From the NCBI GenBank assembly GCA_030683105.1, contig JAUXMZ010000056.1, positions 28,532 through 92,531 of the forward strand: a stretch of DNA of 64,000 bases, in the 5' to 3' direction. The position numbers were made by a program, and so were the translations under genes. The notes beneath the pieces were generated by a model that saw only the letters and a program-made list of their open reading frames with translations, was not told where the DNA came from and did no database searches. Origin of the DNA: Burkholderiales bacterium (GTDB lineage: Bacteria > Pseudomonadota > Gammaproteobacteria > Burkholderiales > SG8-41). Shown in pieces: positions 33,449 to 42,278 of this stretch; positions within the stretch are counted from its first letter, which is position 1, and every line of letters starts with the position of its first letter.

Positions 33449-34621
33449 CTAGCGGCCGAGAAAGCCCGCGATGCGGCGCACGCCCTCGGCAAGCTCCGCG
33501 ACGGGGCGCGTATAGGCGAAGCGCACATGGCGCTCCGGCGCATGGTGGCCGAAATCGATCCCCGGGGTGATCGCGACACCTGCCTGTTCCAGCAGGTCAT
33601 GCGCGAAAGCAAAACTGTCGGTGGCCAGTGGCGCACAACCGGCGTAGATGTAGAAAGCGCCCTGCGGCATGTTGGGTATATCGAAACCCAGTTCGCGCAG
33701 CGCCGGCACCAGATAGTCGCGACGCGCTCTGAATTCTTCCCGGCGCACATCAAGCAGCGCCAGTGTCTGTGGCTCGAACGCCGCCAGCGCCGCGTATTGC
33801 GAGGGCGTGGGCGCCGCGAGAAATATGTTCTGAGACAGCTTGTCTATTTCCTTCACGTACGCCTCGGGCGCCACCATCCATCCCAGGCGCCAGCCGGTCA
33901 TCTGAAAGTATTTCGAGAAGCTGTTGATGACGAAGACCTCGTCAGACAGCGCAAGCGCCGTTGTCGCCTCGCCATCGTAAACCAGCCCATGGTAAATCTC
34001 GTCTACGATCAGCGTGCCGCGGCGCGCTGTCGCAAATTCGATCATCGTCTTCATCTGGTCAACTGGTATCAGCGTGCCGGTGGGATTGGCGGGCGATGCG
34101 ACCAGTGCCGCGACGGTACGGCTGCCCCAATGCAGCGCCATGAGTTCGGTGTTCAACTGGTAATTGCTGTCGACACCGACCGCAACACCGATCGGCTCAC
34201 CTTCCATCAGCCGCACGAAATGGCGGTTGCATGGATAGCCGGGATCAGACACCAGCACCTGGTCACCCGGATTCACCAGTGCCGCGACCGCAAGCAGCAG
34301 CGCCCCCGATGCGCCGGGGGTGATGATGATGCGTGCAGGGGAAACCGCTACGCCGTAGCGCGTGCGGTAGAACGCGGCGATGGCCTCGCGCAGCTGCGGC
34401 AGGCCGAGTGCCGGCGTGTAAAACAATTCGCCGGTGCGCAGCGCTGCAATGCCGGCATCACAGATCGCCTGCGGCGTCGGGAAATCCGGCTCGCCGATTT
34501 CCATGTGCACGATGGAGCGACCCTGCGCTTCGAGTTGGCGCGCGCGCGCCAGCAGCGCCATGACGTGAAACGGCTCGATGTCATGGACGCGCTGCGCAAG
34601 CGGGAGGCTTTTATTTATCAC
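33449..34621 (-). CDS. PLP-dependent aminotransferase class I/II
   Basis: 390 residues, fold type I. Visible residues are MEIGEPDFPTP near the N terminus, TPGASGALLLAV, ASPANPTG (Asn contacting PLP), VDEIYHGLVY (Asp) and the Schiff-base lysine in NSFSKYFQMTGWRLGW at about residue 234. This is the aspartate/alanine transaminase-like group; the exact amino acid cannot be read from sequence. Confidence 0.88.
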   Translation of the reverse strand: MINKSLPLAQRVHDIEPFHVMALLARARQLEAQGRSIVHMEIGEPDFPTPQAICDAGIAALRTGELFYTPALGLPQLREAIAAFYRTRYGVAVSPARIIITPGASGALLLAVAALVNPGDQVLVSDPGYPCNRHFVRLMEGEPIGVAVGVDSNYQLNTELMALHWGSRTVAALVASPANPTGTLIPVDQMKTMIEFATARRGTLIVDEIYHGLVYDGEATTALALSDEVFVINSFSKYFQMTGWRLGWMVAPEAYVKEIDKLSQNIFLAAPTPSQYAALAAFEPQTLALLDVRREEFRARRDYLVPALRELGFDIPNMPQGAFYIYAGCAPLATDSFAFAHDLLEQAGVAITPGIDFGHHAPERHVRFAYTRPVAELAEGVRRIAGFLGR

Positions 34622-34679
34622 ACCAGAAGACTAACAGCTTGAATGCGAAATGCTCTTTGTGAATTACCCCCCGTCAGAC

Positions 34680-35561
34680 TCAGGCCACCCCGTGCTTCTT
34701 GAACCACTCGGCGGCGCGCTTCCAGCCGTCCGCCGCCTGTTCCTTGCGGAAGCTCGGCCGGTAGTCGGCGTGGAAAGCGTGCGGGGTATCGGGATAGAGG
34801 TGAATCATGGACAGCTTGCCCGCGCTCTTAAGCGCGGCGTTCATGCGCTCGACGGTGTCGTTGGGTATGCCGGCGTCGGCGCCACCGTACAGCCCCAGCA
34901 CCGGCGCATTGATCTGGGCCACCAGATCGACCGGATGCAAGGGCGTCATCTCGCTGGCATCACCGACCAGGCGCCCGTACCAAGCCACGCCCGCTTTGAC
35001 CTTCTGGTTGTGCGCGGCATAGAGCCAGGTAATGCGGCCGCCCCAGCAAAAACCGGTGACGCCGAGGCGCTTTGCGTCGCCGGAACCCGATTTCTCGGCC
35101 CACGCCACCACCGCATCGAGATCGCTCATCACCTGGGCGTCAGGCACCTTGCTCACCACCTTGGCGAAGATTTCCTTGTTGTCCTTGAGCTGCGAGACAT
35201 CGCCCTGGCGATGATAAAGTTCGGGGGCGACCGCCAGGTAACCGAGCTTGGCGAAGCGGCGGCAGACATCTTTGATGTGCTCGTGCACGCCGAAGATTTC
35301 CTGAACCACCAGTATCATCGGGAACATTTTCCCCTGCGCCGGCATTGCGGCGTAGGCCGGGATCGAACTGCCGCCCACGGGAATGCTGACCTCCCCTGCA
35401 TTGAGTCCGGCGGTATCCGTCGTGATCATAGTCTGGGCGCAGACGGGTTGCACCGCCAGCGCAAATCCGGCGGCAAGCGAACCGGCGACGAATTCGCGGC
35501 GGGTCCAGGTTTCCTTGTTGGTGACCAGCGCAAGCAGATCTTCGCGCATCATTTTGTTCAT
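34680..35561 (-). CDS. Exported dienelactone hydrolase family protein
   Basis: About 293 residues. A Tat-type signal ([18 protein letters not shown]) is followed by a dienelactone hydrolase domain: [12 protein letters not shown], the nucleophile [10 protein letters not shown] (Cys), the aspartate in [11 protein letters not shown] and the histidine in [10 protein letters not shown]. It likely hydrolyses a lactone or ester outside the cytoplasm. The ATG at 35561 has GGAGGA 4 nt upstream, so the longer frame from 35636 is rejected. Confidence 0.87.
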   Translation of the reverse strand: MNKMMREDLLALVTNKETWTRREFVAGSLAAGFALAVQPVCAQTMITTDTAGLNAGEVSIPVGGSSIPAYAAMPAQGKMFPMILVVQEIFGVHEHIKDVCRRFAKLGYLAVAPELYHRQGDVSQLKDNKEIFAKVVSKVPDAQVMSDLDAVVAWAEKSGSGDAKRLGVTGFCWGGRITWLYAAHNQKVKAGVAWYGRLVGDASEMTPLHPVDLVAQINAPVLGLYGGADAGIPNDTVERMNAALKSAGKLSMIHLYPDTPHAFHADYRPSFRKEQAADGWKRAAEWFKKHGVA

Positions 35562-35801
35562 GATTCCTCCGGTTGGCGTGTTGGATAAATAAGGTGCGCG
35601 AAATCCTAGTGCAAATCCCGGATACTGGCAAGACACAGTCCATGCTGTTTTTTATTCCCGGCAACACCCGTCCGGACCATGTTCCCCCAAAATATTTGCG
35701 CCGCCGCACGCTCCCGGCTACAGTATCCGTCGAACCATAATCACGGCCGCCGGTATCCACCAGCGGCGCATCCTGTGCAGGCTGTTATCGGGAGAACCCG
35801 C

Positions 35802-36641
35802 ATGGCCATCGCGTTCAATCACAGCACCGTTCCGGCAGAAACCCTCGGCGGCAACGTCAGCCGCCAGCGCCTGCTGACCGAAGCGCGGATCAAAGACACC
35901 AATATCCTGCTCGACCGCCTGACCCTCGCACCGGGCGCTGCGCTGGAACTGTCTGTAGCCGCCGGCAATCTCGCCTGGTTCCAGATGCTCGAGGGCGAAA
36001 CCACGCTCGAGCACGCGCAGGGCAAAGAACGCCTGACCGACGCCCATATCGTGTTTCTGCCACCCGGTTTCAAAGGCACGCTGCGCAGCCAGTCGGCCGC
36101 TGCGCTGCTTTACGCCGAAGTGCCCGATGCCGGCCGCTTCGACGCCGGTTTTGCGGCAAATCCGCCCGGCTTTCGCATCGTCGACTGGACGCGCGAGCCG
36201 GTGCTCGACTCCGAGCACGACGCGCGCAAGCGCATCTACGTGGTCACGCCCAAGCTGTTCGGCACCAAGGCCATCAAGGGCGAAATGATCATCTATCCCG
36301 CAGGCACCGAGGCCTCGAACCATCATCACGAGGGCGCGGAGCATTTCATGTACGTGTTGAAAGGCAGCGGCACCGCCTATGCCAACGAGAGTCCGTTCCC
36401 GGTGAAAAAAGGTGACGTGATCTACTACGAAGACCTCGAACGGCATTACCTTCGCAGCAGCGGCGATGGGGACATGGTGTTCGTCGAGTTCTTCGTGCCC
36501 GGTGAATACAAGACGATTTGGGCGCCTGGCGCCGCGATCTGCACCTGGACGCCCACTGGGCGCAATGTCCGCGGCGACAAACCCGTGCGCGAAATCAAGG
36601 CCCACAGTTCGGCCGATGTCGCCAGCCCGAACGACGTGTAG
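35802..36641 (+). CDS. Bicupin protein, ureidoglycine aminohydrolase-like
   Basis: About 279 residues with two cupin barrels. The second has the metal-binding pattern SNHHHEGAEHFMYVLKGSG, then DVIYYEDLERHYLRSSG. Two-cupin architecture and length resemble (S)-ureidoglycine aminohydrolase (AllE), but no purine-degradation genes are near, so the activity is uncertain. GGAG lies 9 nt before the ATG at 35802. Confidence 0.72.
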   Translation: MAIAFNHSTVPAETLGGNVSRQRLLTEARIKDTNILLDRLTLAPGAALELSVAAGNLAWFQMLEGETTLEHAQGKERLTDAHIVFLPPGFKGTLRSQSAAALLYAEVPDAGRFDAGFAANPPGFRIVDWTREPVLDSEHDARKRIYVVTPKLFGTKAIKGEMIIYPAGTEASNHHHEGAEHFMYVLKGSGTAYANESPFPVKKGDVIYYEDLERHYLRSSGDGDMVFVEFFVPGEYKTIWAPGAAICTWTPTGRNVRGDKPVREIKAHSSADVASPNDV

Positions 36642-36648
36642 ATTCCGG

Positions 36649-37251
36649 TCACACGACCGGTTTGCCCCATCCGCCTTCGAAAAAGCACTGGCCCAGCGGC
36701 TTTCTCGCGCGCGGACGCATTTCCTTCGCCTTGGTTTCCTCGTCGAGGACATCGGGCTCGGCCTGGTAGCCGACCGCGATCATGGCCATCGGCGTGTACT
36801 CGGCGGGTATGCCGAATGCCGCGCGCGCCTTCCCGGCATCGAAACCGCCCATCTGATGTGCAGCCAACCCTAATGCCGCCGCCTGTAGCGTAATGGACAG
36901 ACTCGCCATGCCGGTATCGTGCTGCGTCCAGCGATTGGGCTTGCCATTATGGCCAAACATGCTGCCGGCGCAGGACAGCATCAGCAGCGGCACATTTTTC
37001 ACCCATTTCTGATTATTTTCAGACAGACAATCGAATGCCTGCTGCCAGCCCTGCGCATCGCGGCTTTTGTCCCACACCAGATAGCGCCACGGCTCATCAC
37101 CGTTGCATGACGGCGCCCAGCGCCCCGCTTCGAGCAGCGCGGCAAGCTGCGCGCGGCTTACCGTCTTGCCCGCTTCAAAAGCGCGCGGACTCCAGCGGCT
37201 CGCCAGAAGATCGTGTATGGGTACGCCAGTGAGTGCTTTTTTATCCAGCAT
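36649..37251 (-). CDS. Nitroreductase family flavoprotein
   Basis: 200 residues, the FMN-dependent nitroreductase fold: SRWSPRAFEAGKTVS (FMN phosphate binding), AGRWAPSCNGDEPWRYLVW, the dimer helix DTGMASLSITLQAAALGLAAHQMGGF and IAVGYQAEPD. Probably reduces quinones or nitro compounds with NAD(P)H. AGGAG lies 7 nt before the start. It converges with the cupin gene, 7 bp between stops. Confidence 0.88.
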   Translation of the reverse strand: MLDKKALTGVPIHDLLASRWSPRAFEAGKTVSRAQLAALLEAGRWAPSCNGDEPWRYLVWDKSRDAQGWQQAFDCLSENNQKWVKNVPLLMLSCAGSMFGHNGKPNRWTQHDTGMASLSITLQAAALGLAAHQMGGFDAGKARAAFGIPAEYTPMAMIAVGYQAEPDVLDEETKAKEMRPRARKPLGQCFFEGGWGKPVV

Positions 37252-37292
37252 GCCGGACTCCTAGATGAATATTGATTAAGAACAGAACATTA

Positions 37293-37403
37293 TAGCCACA
37301 GAGGTCACAGAGAGCACAGAGAAGGGCTTTACTGCCAGGTCGCATAATTTGTATATTATTCTAGTGTTTTTCTCTGTGCTCTCTGTGACCTCTGTGGCAA
37401 ATA
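37293..37403. repeat. Paired 9-mer repeat array, copy g (CACAGAGGT/AGAGAGCAC variant)
   Basis: Left arm 37293-37323 starts TAGCCACAGAG, then GTCACAGAG and AGCACAGAG; right arm 37371-37403 mirrors it and ends CTCTGTGGCAAATA. The inner part is only about 47 bp, making it one of the compact copies. Confidence 0.88.
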
Positions 37404-37427
37404 GTTTTTAGTTTTTACAGCCCCATA

Positions 37428-39035
37428 CTAGAAAATCTCCGCGATCAGGTGCGACACGCGCGGCAGCTCGCTGCCCGTATGAAACCCGCGCACGCGCTCC
37501 TGCAAAGCCTGATCGGGTTGCGTAATGCGATGGTGCTGCCGCAGATGCTCGGCCCACGATTCCACCAGGAAGAATTCGACATAACGCTCGGGGTCTGCGG
37601 TGTCTTTGAACAACCCCCATGATGACGCACCGTCGCGACGGCGCACGCGCGCCAGTTCCTGCATCGCTGCGCCGAAGTCATGTGCGCGGGCGGGATCGAC
37701 CCTGTATTCGACCGTCACCATGACCGGGCCGCGATCGGGCTCGAGATCCAGATCGTCATGCGCTATGGGTTCCGGCCAGTGCGCGGCCGCATCGCCAAGC
37801 GCATCTGGCACATCGAGCGAATAGCGCCGGGTGGCGACGATGGCAAGCAGCGCGCCTGCCGCCGCCGCGAGCAATGCCGTGGAGACGCTGGTGCGCGCGG
37901 CCACCGCGCCCCACAGCGTGGCCCCGCCCACCGTGCCGGCTGCAAACGCCACCATGTAAATCGACAACGCCCGGGCCCGTACCCATGCCGGCACCACGGT
38001 TTGTGCCGACACGTGGAAAGTGGAGACCACCGATAACCACATGGCCCCGGATACGATCATGACCGGCACCAGCAGTTGGACGCCACTGAGCAAGGCCGCA
38101 GCGACCAGCATTGCGGCATAAATCGCGGTGGCCGCGCGCACCAGCACATTGCGCCCGAGCCTGTGGCGAAGGCGCGGCAGCAGCAGCGCGCCGCTGACAG
38201 CGCCCGCGCCGATGCTAGCGAGCAGTATGCCGTAAGCCGCAGCCCCACCCTGTGTCTGGCCCTTGGCGATCAGCGGCAACAGTGCCCACAGCGCGGTTGC
38301 AAACAGGAAGAACGACACTGCGCGCACCATCACCGCCTGCAGCGCATGCGCCTGGCGCACGTAGCGCATGCCGGCGCGCATCGCGCTGAAAAACCGCTCG
38401 GCCGGGAGCGTGCTCGGCGCGGTTTCCCGTTTCCAGCGTGCCAGCACCACCACCACTCCGAGAAAAGACACCGCGTTGAGCAGGAATGCGGCTGCAGGGC
38501 CTGCCGCCGCCACGATCACGCCGGCCAGCGCCGGACCGATGGCGCGGGATACGTTGACGCCCAGGCTGTTGAGCGAAATCGCGGGCTGCAGTTCCTCTCG
38601 TGGCACCAGTTCCGGCACCGTCGCCGCCCACGCCGGCGTCATCATGGCCGAGCCTATGCCCAGCGCGAACGTCAGCGTCAGCAGCAGCCAGGCGTTGGTC
38701 AGCCCCGCCAGTGTCATAATGCCGAGCAGTGCCGCGCAGACGAGCATCCATAGTTGCGCGCCAAGCAGAAAGCGCCGCCGGTCGACGATGTCGGCCAGCG
38801 CACCGGCGGGCAGCGCCAGAAAGAATAATGGCAGCGCGGTCGCCGCCTGGATGAGCGCCACCATCAGCGGGTTGGAAGACAACGAGACCATCAGCCAGCC
38901 GGCGCCGACTTCGTGCATCCATGTGCCGATGTTCGAGAAGATGGTGGCGATCCACAGCGCGCGGTAGAGCGGCCGCCTGAGCGGGCTCCACGGCGAAACC
39001 GGCGCCGACGGTGGATGATGAGCGGACGTGGTCAA
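37428..39035 (-). CDS. MFS transporter with C-terminal ABM-like domain (EntS/DUF894 type)
   Basis: 535 residues. Residues about 1-410 form twelve hydrophobic helices of an enterobactin-exporter-like MFS protein. Residues about 430-535 form a soluble domain like antibiotic biosynthesis monooxygenases (VTVEYRVDPARAHDF, GASSWGLFKDTADPERYVEFF, ESWAEHLRQH). Such fusions are usual in this subfamily; cargo is unknown. The open frame begins at TTG with no clear ribosome site, so the start is uncertain. Confidence 0.85.
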   Translation of the reverse strand: MTTSAHHPPSAPVSPWSPLRRPLYRALWIATIFSNIGTWMHEVGAGWLMVSLSSNPLMVALIQAATALPLFFLALPAGALADIVDRRRFLLGAQLWMLVCAALLGIMTLAGLTNAWLLLTLTFALGIGSAMMTPAWAATVPELVPREELQPAISLNSLGVNVSRAIGPALAGVIVAAAGPAAAFLLNAVSFLGVVVVLARWKRETAPSTLPAERFFSAMRAGMRYVRQAHALQAVMVRAVSFFLFATALWALLPLIAKGQTQGGAAAYGILLASIGAGAVSGALLLPRLRHRLGRNVLVRAATAIYAAMLVAAALLSGVQLLVPVMIVSGAMWLSVVSTFHVSAQTVVPAWVRARALSIYMVAFAAGTVGGATLWGAVAARTSVSTALLAAAAGALLAIVATRRYSLDVPDALGDAAAHWPEPIAHDDLDLEPDRGPVMVTVEYRVDPARAHDFGAAMQELARVRRRDGASSWGLFKDTADPERYVEFFLVESWAEHLRQHHRITQPDQALQERVRGFHTGSELPRVSHLIAEIF

Positions 39036-39108
39036 CGTGCTGTTTATTCTGATTGCTCGTGCAATTATTGCACGCGCTGCGACACTACCACATCCGCGTC
39101 ACGCCGGA

Positions 39109-39525
39109 TCAGCGCTTGCGCGCGTCCAGGCTCAGCGGCCCGGCGCCGAACGCCATCACGTACAGCATGCCGCCCATGATGGTGAGATTCTTCATGAAGT
39201 GGATCATCTGGCCCTGCGCCTGGGCCGGATCCACGGCCCAGAAATTGTGGAAGATGAGCGTCGCCGGAATGATGAAGAGAAAGATGGCCAGCGCCGCGAT
39301 GCGCGCCTGCCATCCGGCCAGCAGCATCAGGCCGCCGCCGAGCTCGACGATGATCGTGCCGGCCAGCAGCAGTTCCGGGAACGGCATGCCCTTGCTTGCC
39401 ATGAAACCGGCGGTGCCGGCAAAACCGGTGATCTTGCCCCACCCCGAAATAATGAACATCAACGACATCAGGATTCTGCCGCCCAGCGGTCCGTATTGTT
39501 TTACTGCCTCGCAAAGTTTGTCCAT
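39109..39525 (-). CDS. DoxX family membrane protein
   Basis: 138 residues, four hydrophobic helices, with the family pattern GRILMSLMFIISGWGKITGF at the first helix and ELGGGLMLLAGW in the middle. DoxX relatives are linked to thiosulfate:quinone oxidation in archaea or to thiol homeostasis in bacteria. AAAGGAG precedes the ATG. It starts only 14 bp after the read-through stop of the DedA-rhodanese gene, so the two are translationally adjacent in one operon. Confidence 0.85.
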   Translation of the reverse strand: MDKLCEAVKQYGPLGGRILMSLMFIISGWGKITGFAGTAGFMASKGMPFPELLLAGTIIVELGGGLMLLAGWQARIAALAIFLFIIPATLIFHNFWAVDPAQAQGQMIHFMKNLTIMGGMLYVMAFGAGPLSLDARKR

Positions 39526-39539
39526 GAAATCTCCTTTGT

Positions 39540-40484
39540 TTACGTTACTGCCTCATACACCGCCACCTCTCGTCCGGCGGCGATCCAGGCTTCGATGCCG
39601 CCGTCGAGCGGACGCACTTTTCTAAACCCCTTGGCCATCAACTGGCGGGCGACACGCGCCGCGCTGGCTTCGTTGGGTCAACTGCAGTAGACCACCACGT
39701 CGCGGTCGGGCGGCACCGCACCAAGATGGGCTTCGGGCGCGACGATGTCGACAGGAATTGAACCGGGGATATGACGCGGGTCCTGCCGGCGCGAAAACGA
39801 TGACCGCGCGTCGAGAATCACCGGCTGCGCGCCCTGTGTGATCAATTGATGCAGTTCCTCGACGCTCATGCGGACCATGCGCAAAAAGCGGATCAGGAAA
39901 TAGCGCTCGACCGCCTTGACGGCGACATAGAAAACGATCGCCCCGGCGATGGCCAGCAGCGCGCCGCCACCCATGTCCCCGAGCCATCCCAGCGCCCACT
40001 CGACTTCGGCATGAAAAAAAGCACCCGCGGCAAGCGCAACACCCGCCCACAGCAGTGCGCTTACCGCGCTGTAGAGCATGAAGCGCGCGACACCCAGTTT
40101 CATGGCGCCGGCAAGCGGCGGTGCAACCGTGGAAAAACCGGGGATGAATTTGGCCATCATCAATGACTGCGCGCCCCAGCGCTCGAAAATATTCTCGGTC
40201 TGCTTGACGCAGGAATCGGGCTCGATGGCGATTCGGCACAATGTGCGCAGCACGCGGTAACCATAACGGCGGCCTGCGATATACCAGGGCGTGTCGCCAA
40301 GCAGCGATGCCGCAATGGTCACCGCAATCAACGGCGCCCACGCGAGTTCCCCTTGTGCCACCAGGGCGCCGGCCACGACCAGCATGGGCACCGCCGGCAG
40401 CGGCACGCCGACCTGGGCCAGGAACACATTCGCGAAGACAAGCATCAGCCCATGCTGTGCGATCAGACCGCTCATATCCTGCAT
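39540..40484 (-). CDS. DedA-rhodanese fusion with in-frame UGA, candidate selenoprotein
   Basis: Residues 1-200: DedA membrane domain (GVPLPAVPMLVVAGALVAQG, AKFIPGFSTVAPPLAG). Residues about 215-314: rhodanese domain (VILDARSS, DVVVYCS). A TGA at 39678-39680 follows YCS, but the same frame continues for 45 codons with typical rhodanese sequence (PNEASAARVARQLM, GGIEAWIAAG) to TAA at 39540. Homologous fusions have a cysteine at this place (CxC). A hairpin follows the UGA. Readings: selenocysteine (CxU), a recent nonsense mutation, or a sequencing error. Without read-through the product stops inside its active-site loop. ATG at 40484 has GGGGAGA upstream. Confidence 0.8.
39645..39662 (-). promoter_or_regulatory. 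Candidate bacterial SECIS after the DedA-rhodanese UGA
   Basis: Downstream of the UGA, bases 16-21 pair with 27-33 (six pairs, one bulged C). The 5-nt apical loop CGUGU begins at nucleotide 22 and has G as its second base. This fits the loose bacterial SECIS rules, but GC-rich DNA forms such stems easily. Confidence 0.45.
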
Positions 40485-40567
40485 GATTTCTCCCCTCCCC
40501 AGGCCTTCACGCGGCGATGGTCTTTGCGGATGCTGCATCGCCGCCGAATGCGAAGATGTCCATCGCC

Positions 40568-40774
40568 TAGGAGTTTGTCGGACTGAACCCCGACAAACTC
40601 CTGAAATTAAAAAAACTTAAGAACGAGGCGAGAAGAACGCCATGCAAGTGACGTTGGTAGCATTCCGAGACGCAAAGCTTCTTTCTTAAGCAACCTGTCG
40701 CCGAAGCGTCGATCAACAGCGATCCGTTAACACTACACGTTCCGGTGAATGGGGCCAAGTCCGACAGGCTGCTA
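40568..40774. mobile_element. 207-bp nonautonomous IS relic
   Basis: The ends are imperfect inverted repeats of about 25 bp (18 of 25 matching: TAGGAGTTTGTCGGACT and TAGCAGCCTGTCGGACT). The interior has no transposase. The left end also contains a perfect 13-bp inverted repeat (40569-40581 with 40590-40602). The right end supplies the last codons and TAG stop of the neighbouring wrbA gene. Confidence 0.65.
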
Positions 40775-41398
40775 TCCGCGGCCGCGCTTCAGCTGCGAGG
40801 CGATGGTCGCGACATGCCGCCCCTGAAAACGCGCGATCGCCAGTTCATTTGCGCTCGGCTGGCGCGAGCCGTCGCCGCCGGCGATGGTGGTGGCGCCGTA
40901 GGGACTGCCACCGCTGATTTCGGTCATGGTCATCTGGCGTTGTTCGGAGTACGGCACGCCCACGATCACCATGCCCTGGTGCAGCAGCGTGGTATGGAAC
41001 GATAGTATGGTGCTCTCCTGCCCGCCGTGCTGGGTTGCGGTGCTGGCAAATACACTGCCGACCTTGCCGATCAGCGCGCCCTTCATCCACAGGCCGCCGG
41101 TCTGATCGAGAAAGTTGCGCATCTGCGCCGCCATGTTGCCGAAGCGCGTCGGCGTGCCGAAAATGATGGCATCGGCTTCAGCGAGCAAGTCGGGCGTGGC
41201 ATAGGGGACCTTCGCAAAGCCGGCGCGCGCGCCCTTTGCACCGCTTTTCTCCAGCGCCTCGTCCGGCATCAGTTCGGGCACCTGATAAAGCGCCACTTCA
41301 GTGTCCTTTACCTCGCGCGCGCCGGCGGCGATTTCCTCGGCCATGGTATGGATATGCCCATAAGTACTGTAAAACACCACCTGAATTTTGGTCGTCAT
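40772..41398 (-). CDS. wrbA: NAD(P)H:quinone oxidoreductase WrbA
   Basis: 208 residues, flavodoxin-like WrbA. FMN loop [18 protein letters not shown] at the N terminus, [20 protein letters not shown] in the middle, then [12 protein letters not shown] and [12 protein letters not shown]. It catalyses two-electron quinone reduction. AGGAG precedes the ATG. It is 36 bp after the pirin gene and likely co-transcribed. Its stop codon lies in the terminal repeat of an IS relic, so the last residues may differ from the ancestral end. Confidence 0.92.
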   Translation of the reverse strand: MTTKIQVVFYSTYGHIHTMAEEIAAGAREVKDTEVALYQVPELMPDEALEKSGAKGARAGFAKVPYATPDLLAEADAIIFGTPTRFGNMAAQMRNFLDQTGGLWMKGALIGKVGSVFASTATQHGGQESTILSFHTTLLHQGMVIVGVPYSEQRQMTMTEISGGSPYGATTIAGGDGSRQPSANELAIARFQGRHVATIASQLKRGRG

Positions 41399-41434
41399 TG
41401 CGTTCTCCTGTGTGTTAAATAAGTTATGCGTGGC

Positions 41435-42133
41435 TCACGCCAGATCGAACAGCAGCACTTCGGCGTCATCGGCTTCGGCAAGCGCAATACGGGTCTCGTC
41501 GCTGATTTTCATGCCGTCGCCGGCCTTGAGCGTCGTGCCGTTGACTTTGAGCGCGCCCAGCGCGACATGCACATAGGCTTTGCGGCCCGGCGCGAGTTCA
41601 TGCTTCAATGCATCGCCTTTGTCGAGCAGCGTTGCGTAGAGATAAGCGTCCTGGTGGATGGTGACCGAGCCGTCGCGGCCGTCGGGCGAGGCGATCAGCC
41701 GCAAGCGCCCTTGCTTGTCGGAGTCGGCAAAGCGCTTCTCTTCATAACTTGGTGCTATGCCGGTCACATCGGGTGCGATCCAGATTTGCAGCAGGTGCAC
41801 CGGCTCGCGGGATGAGGGATTGAACTCGCTGTGCCGGACGCCGCGCCCCGCGCTCATGCGCTGCGCGTCGCCGCGGCGGATCACAGAGCCGTTGCCCATG
41901 CTGTCCTTGTGCTCGAGCGCGCCGGCCAGGATGTAGGTGACGATCTCCATGTCGCGATGACCGTGGGTGCCAAAACCCATGCCGGGCTCGACCCTGTCCT
42001 CGTTGATCACGCGAAGTGCGCCGAATCCCATTTCATCAGGGTCGTAGTAATCTGCGAACGAGAACGTGTGATACGTGTCGAGCCAGCCGTGATGGGCATG
42101 GCCGCGCTGTTCGCTTTTACGCAGGATGAGCAT
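41435..42133 (-). CDS. Pirin family protein (YhhW-like)
   Basis: 232 residues, bicupin. The pirin metal residues are visible in [20 protein letters not shown] (about residues 54-73) and the HSEFNPSS segment, with [17 protein letters not shown] at the N terminus. YhhW has quercetinase activity in E. coli; the natural role is unknown. AAGGA lies 7 nt before the ATG. Confidence 0.9.
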   Translation of the reverse strand: MLILRKSEQRGHAHHGWLDTYHTFSFADYYDPDEMGFGALRVINEDRVEPGMGFGTHGHRDMEIVTYILAGALEHKDSMGNGSVIRRGDAQRMSAGRGVRHSEFNPSSREPVHLLQIWIAPDVTGIAPSYEEKRFADSDKQGRLRLIASPDGRDGSVTIHQDAYLYATLLDKGDALKHELAPGRKAYVHVALGALKVNGTTLKAGDGMKISDETRIALAEADDAEVLLFDLA

Positions 42134-42278
42134 GGCGCAGTCCTTCTAATTTAATTTATGACATTAATTGAATATCTATCTCCATGATATTAGGTGACTT
42201 ACATTATTGAAATCGGAATATTCTGATTAAATTAATCAAATATATTGAACAATAGCGGATGGCCAGCGGCCGAGTTGC

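Noticed and set aside
40569..40602. 13-bp perfect inverted repeat considered as a transcription terminator
   Set aside because: No T run follows it on the minus strand, where the flanking genes are read; it is better explained as part of the IS relic end.
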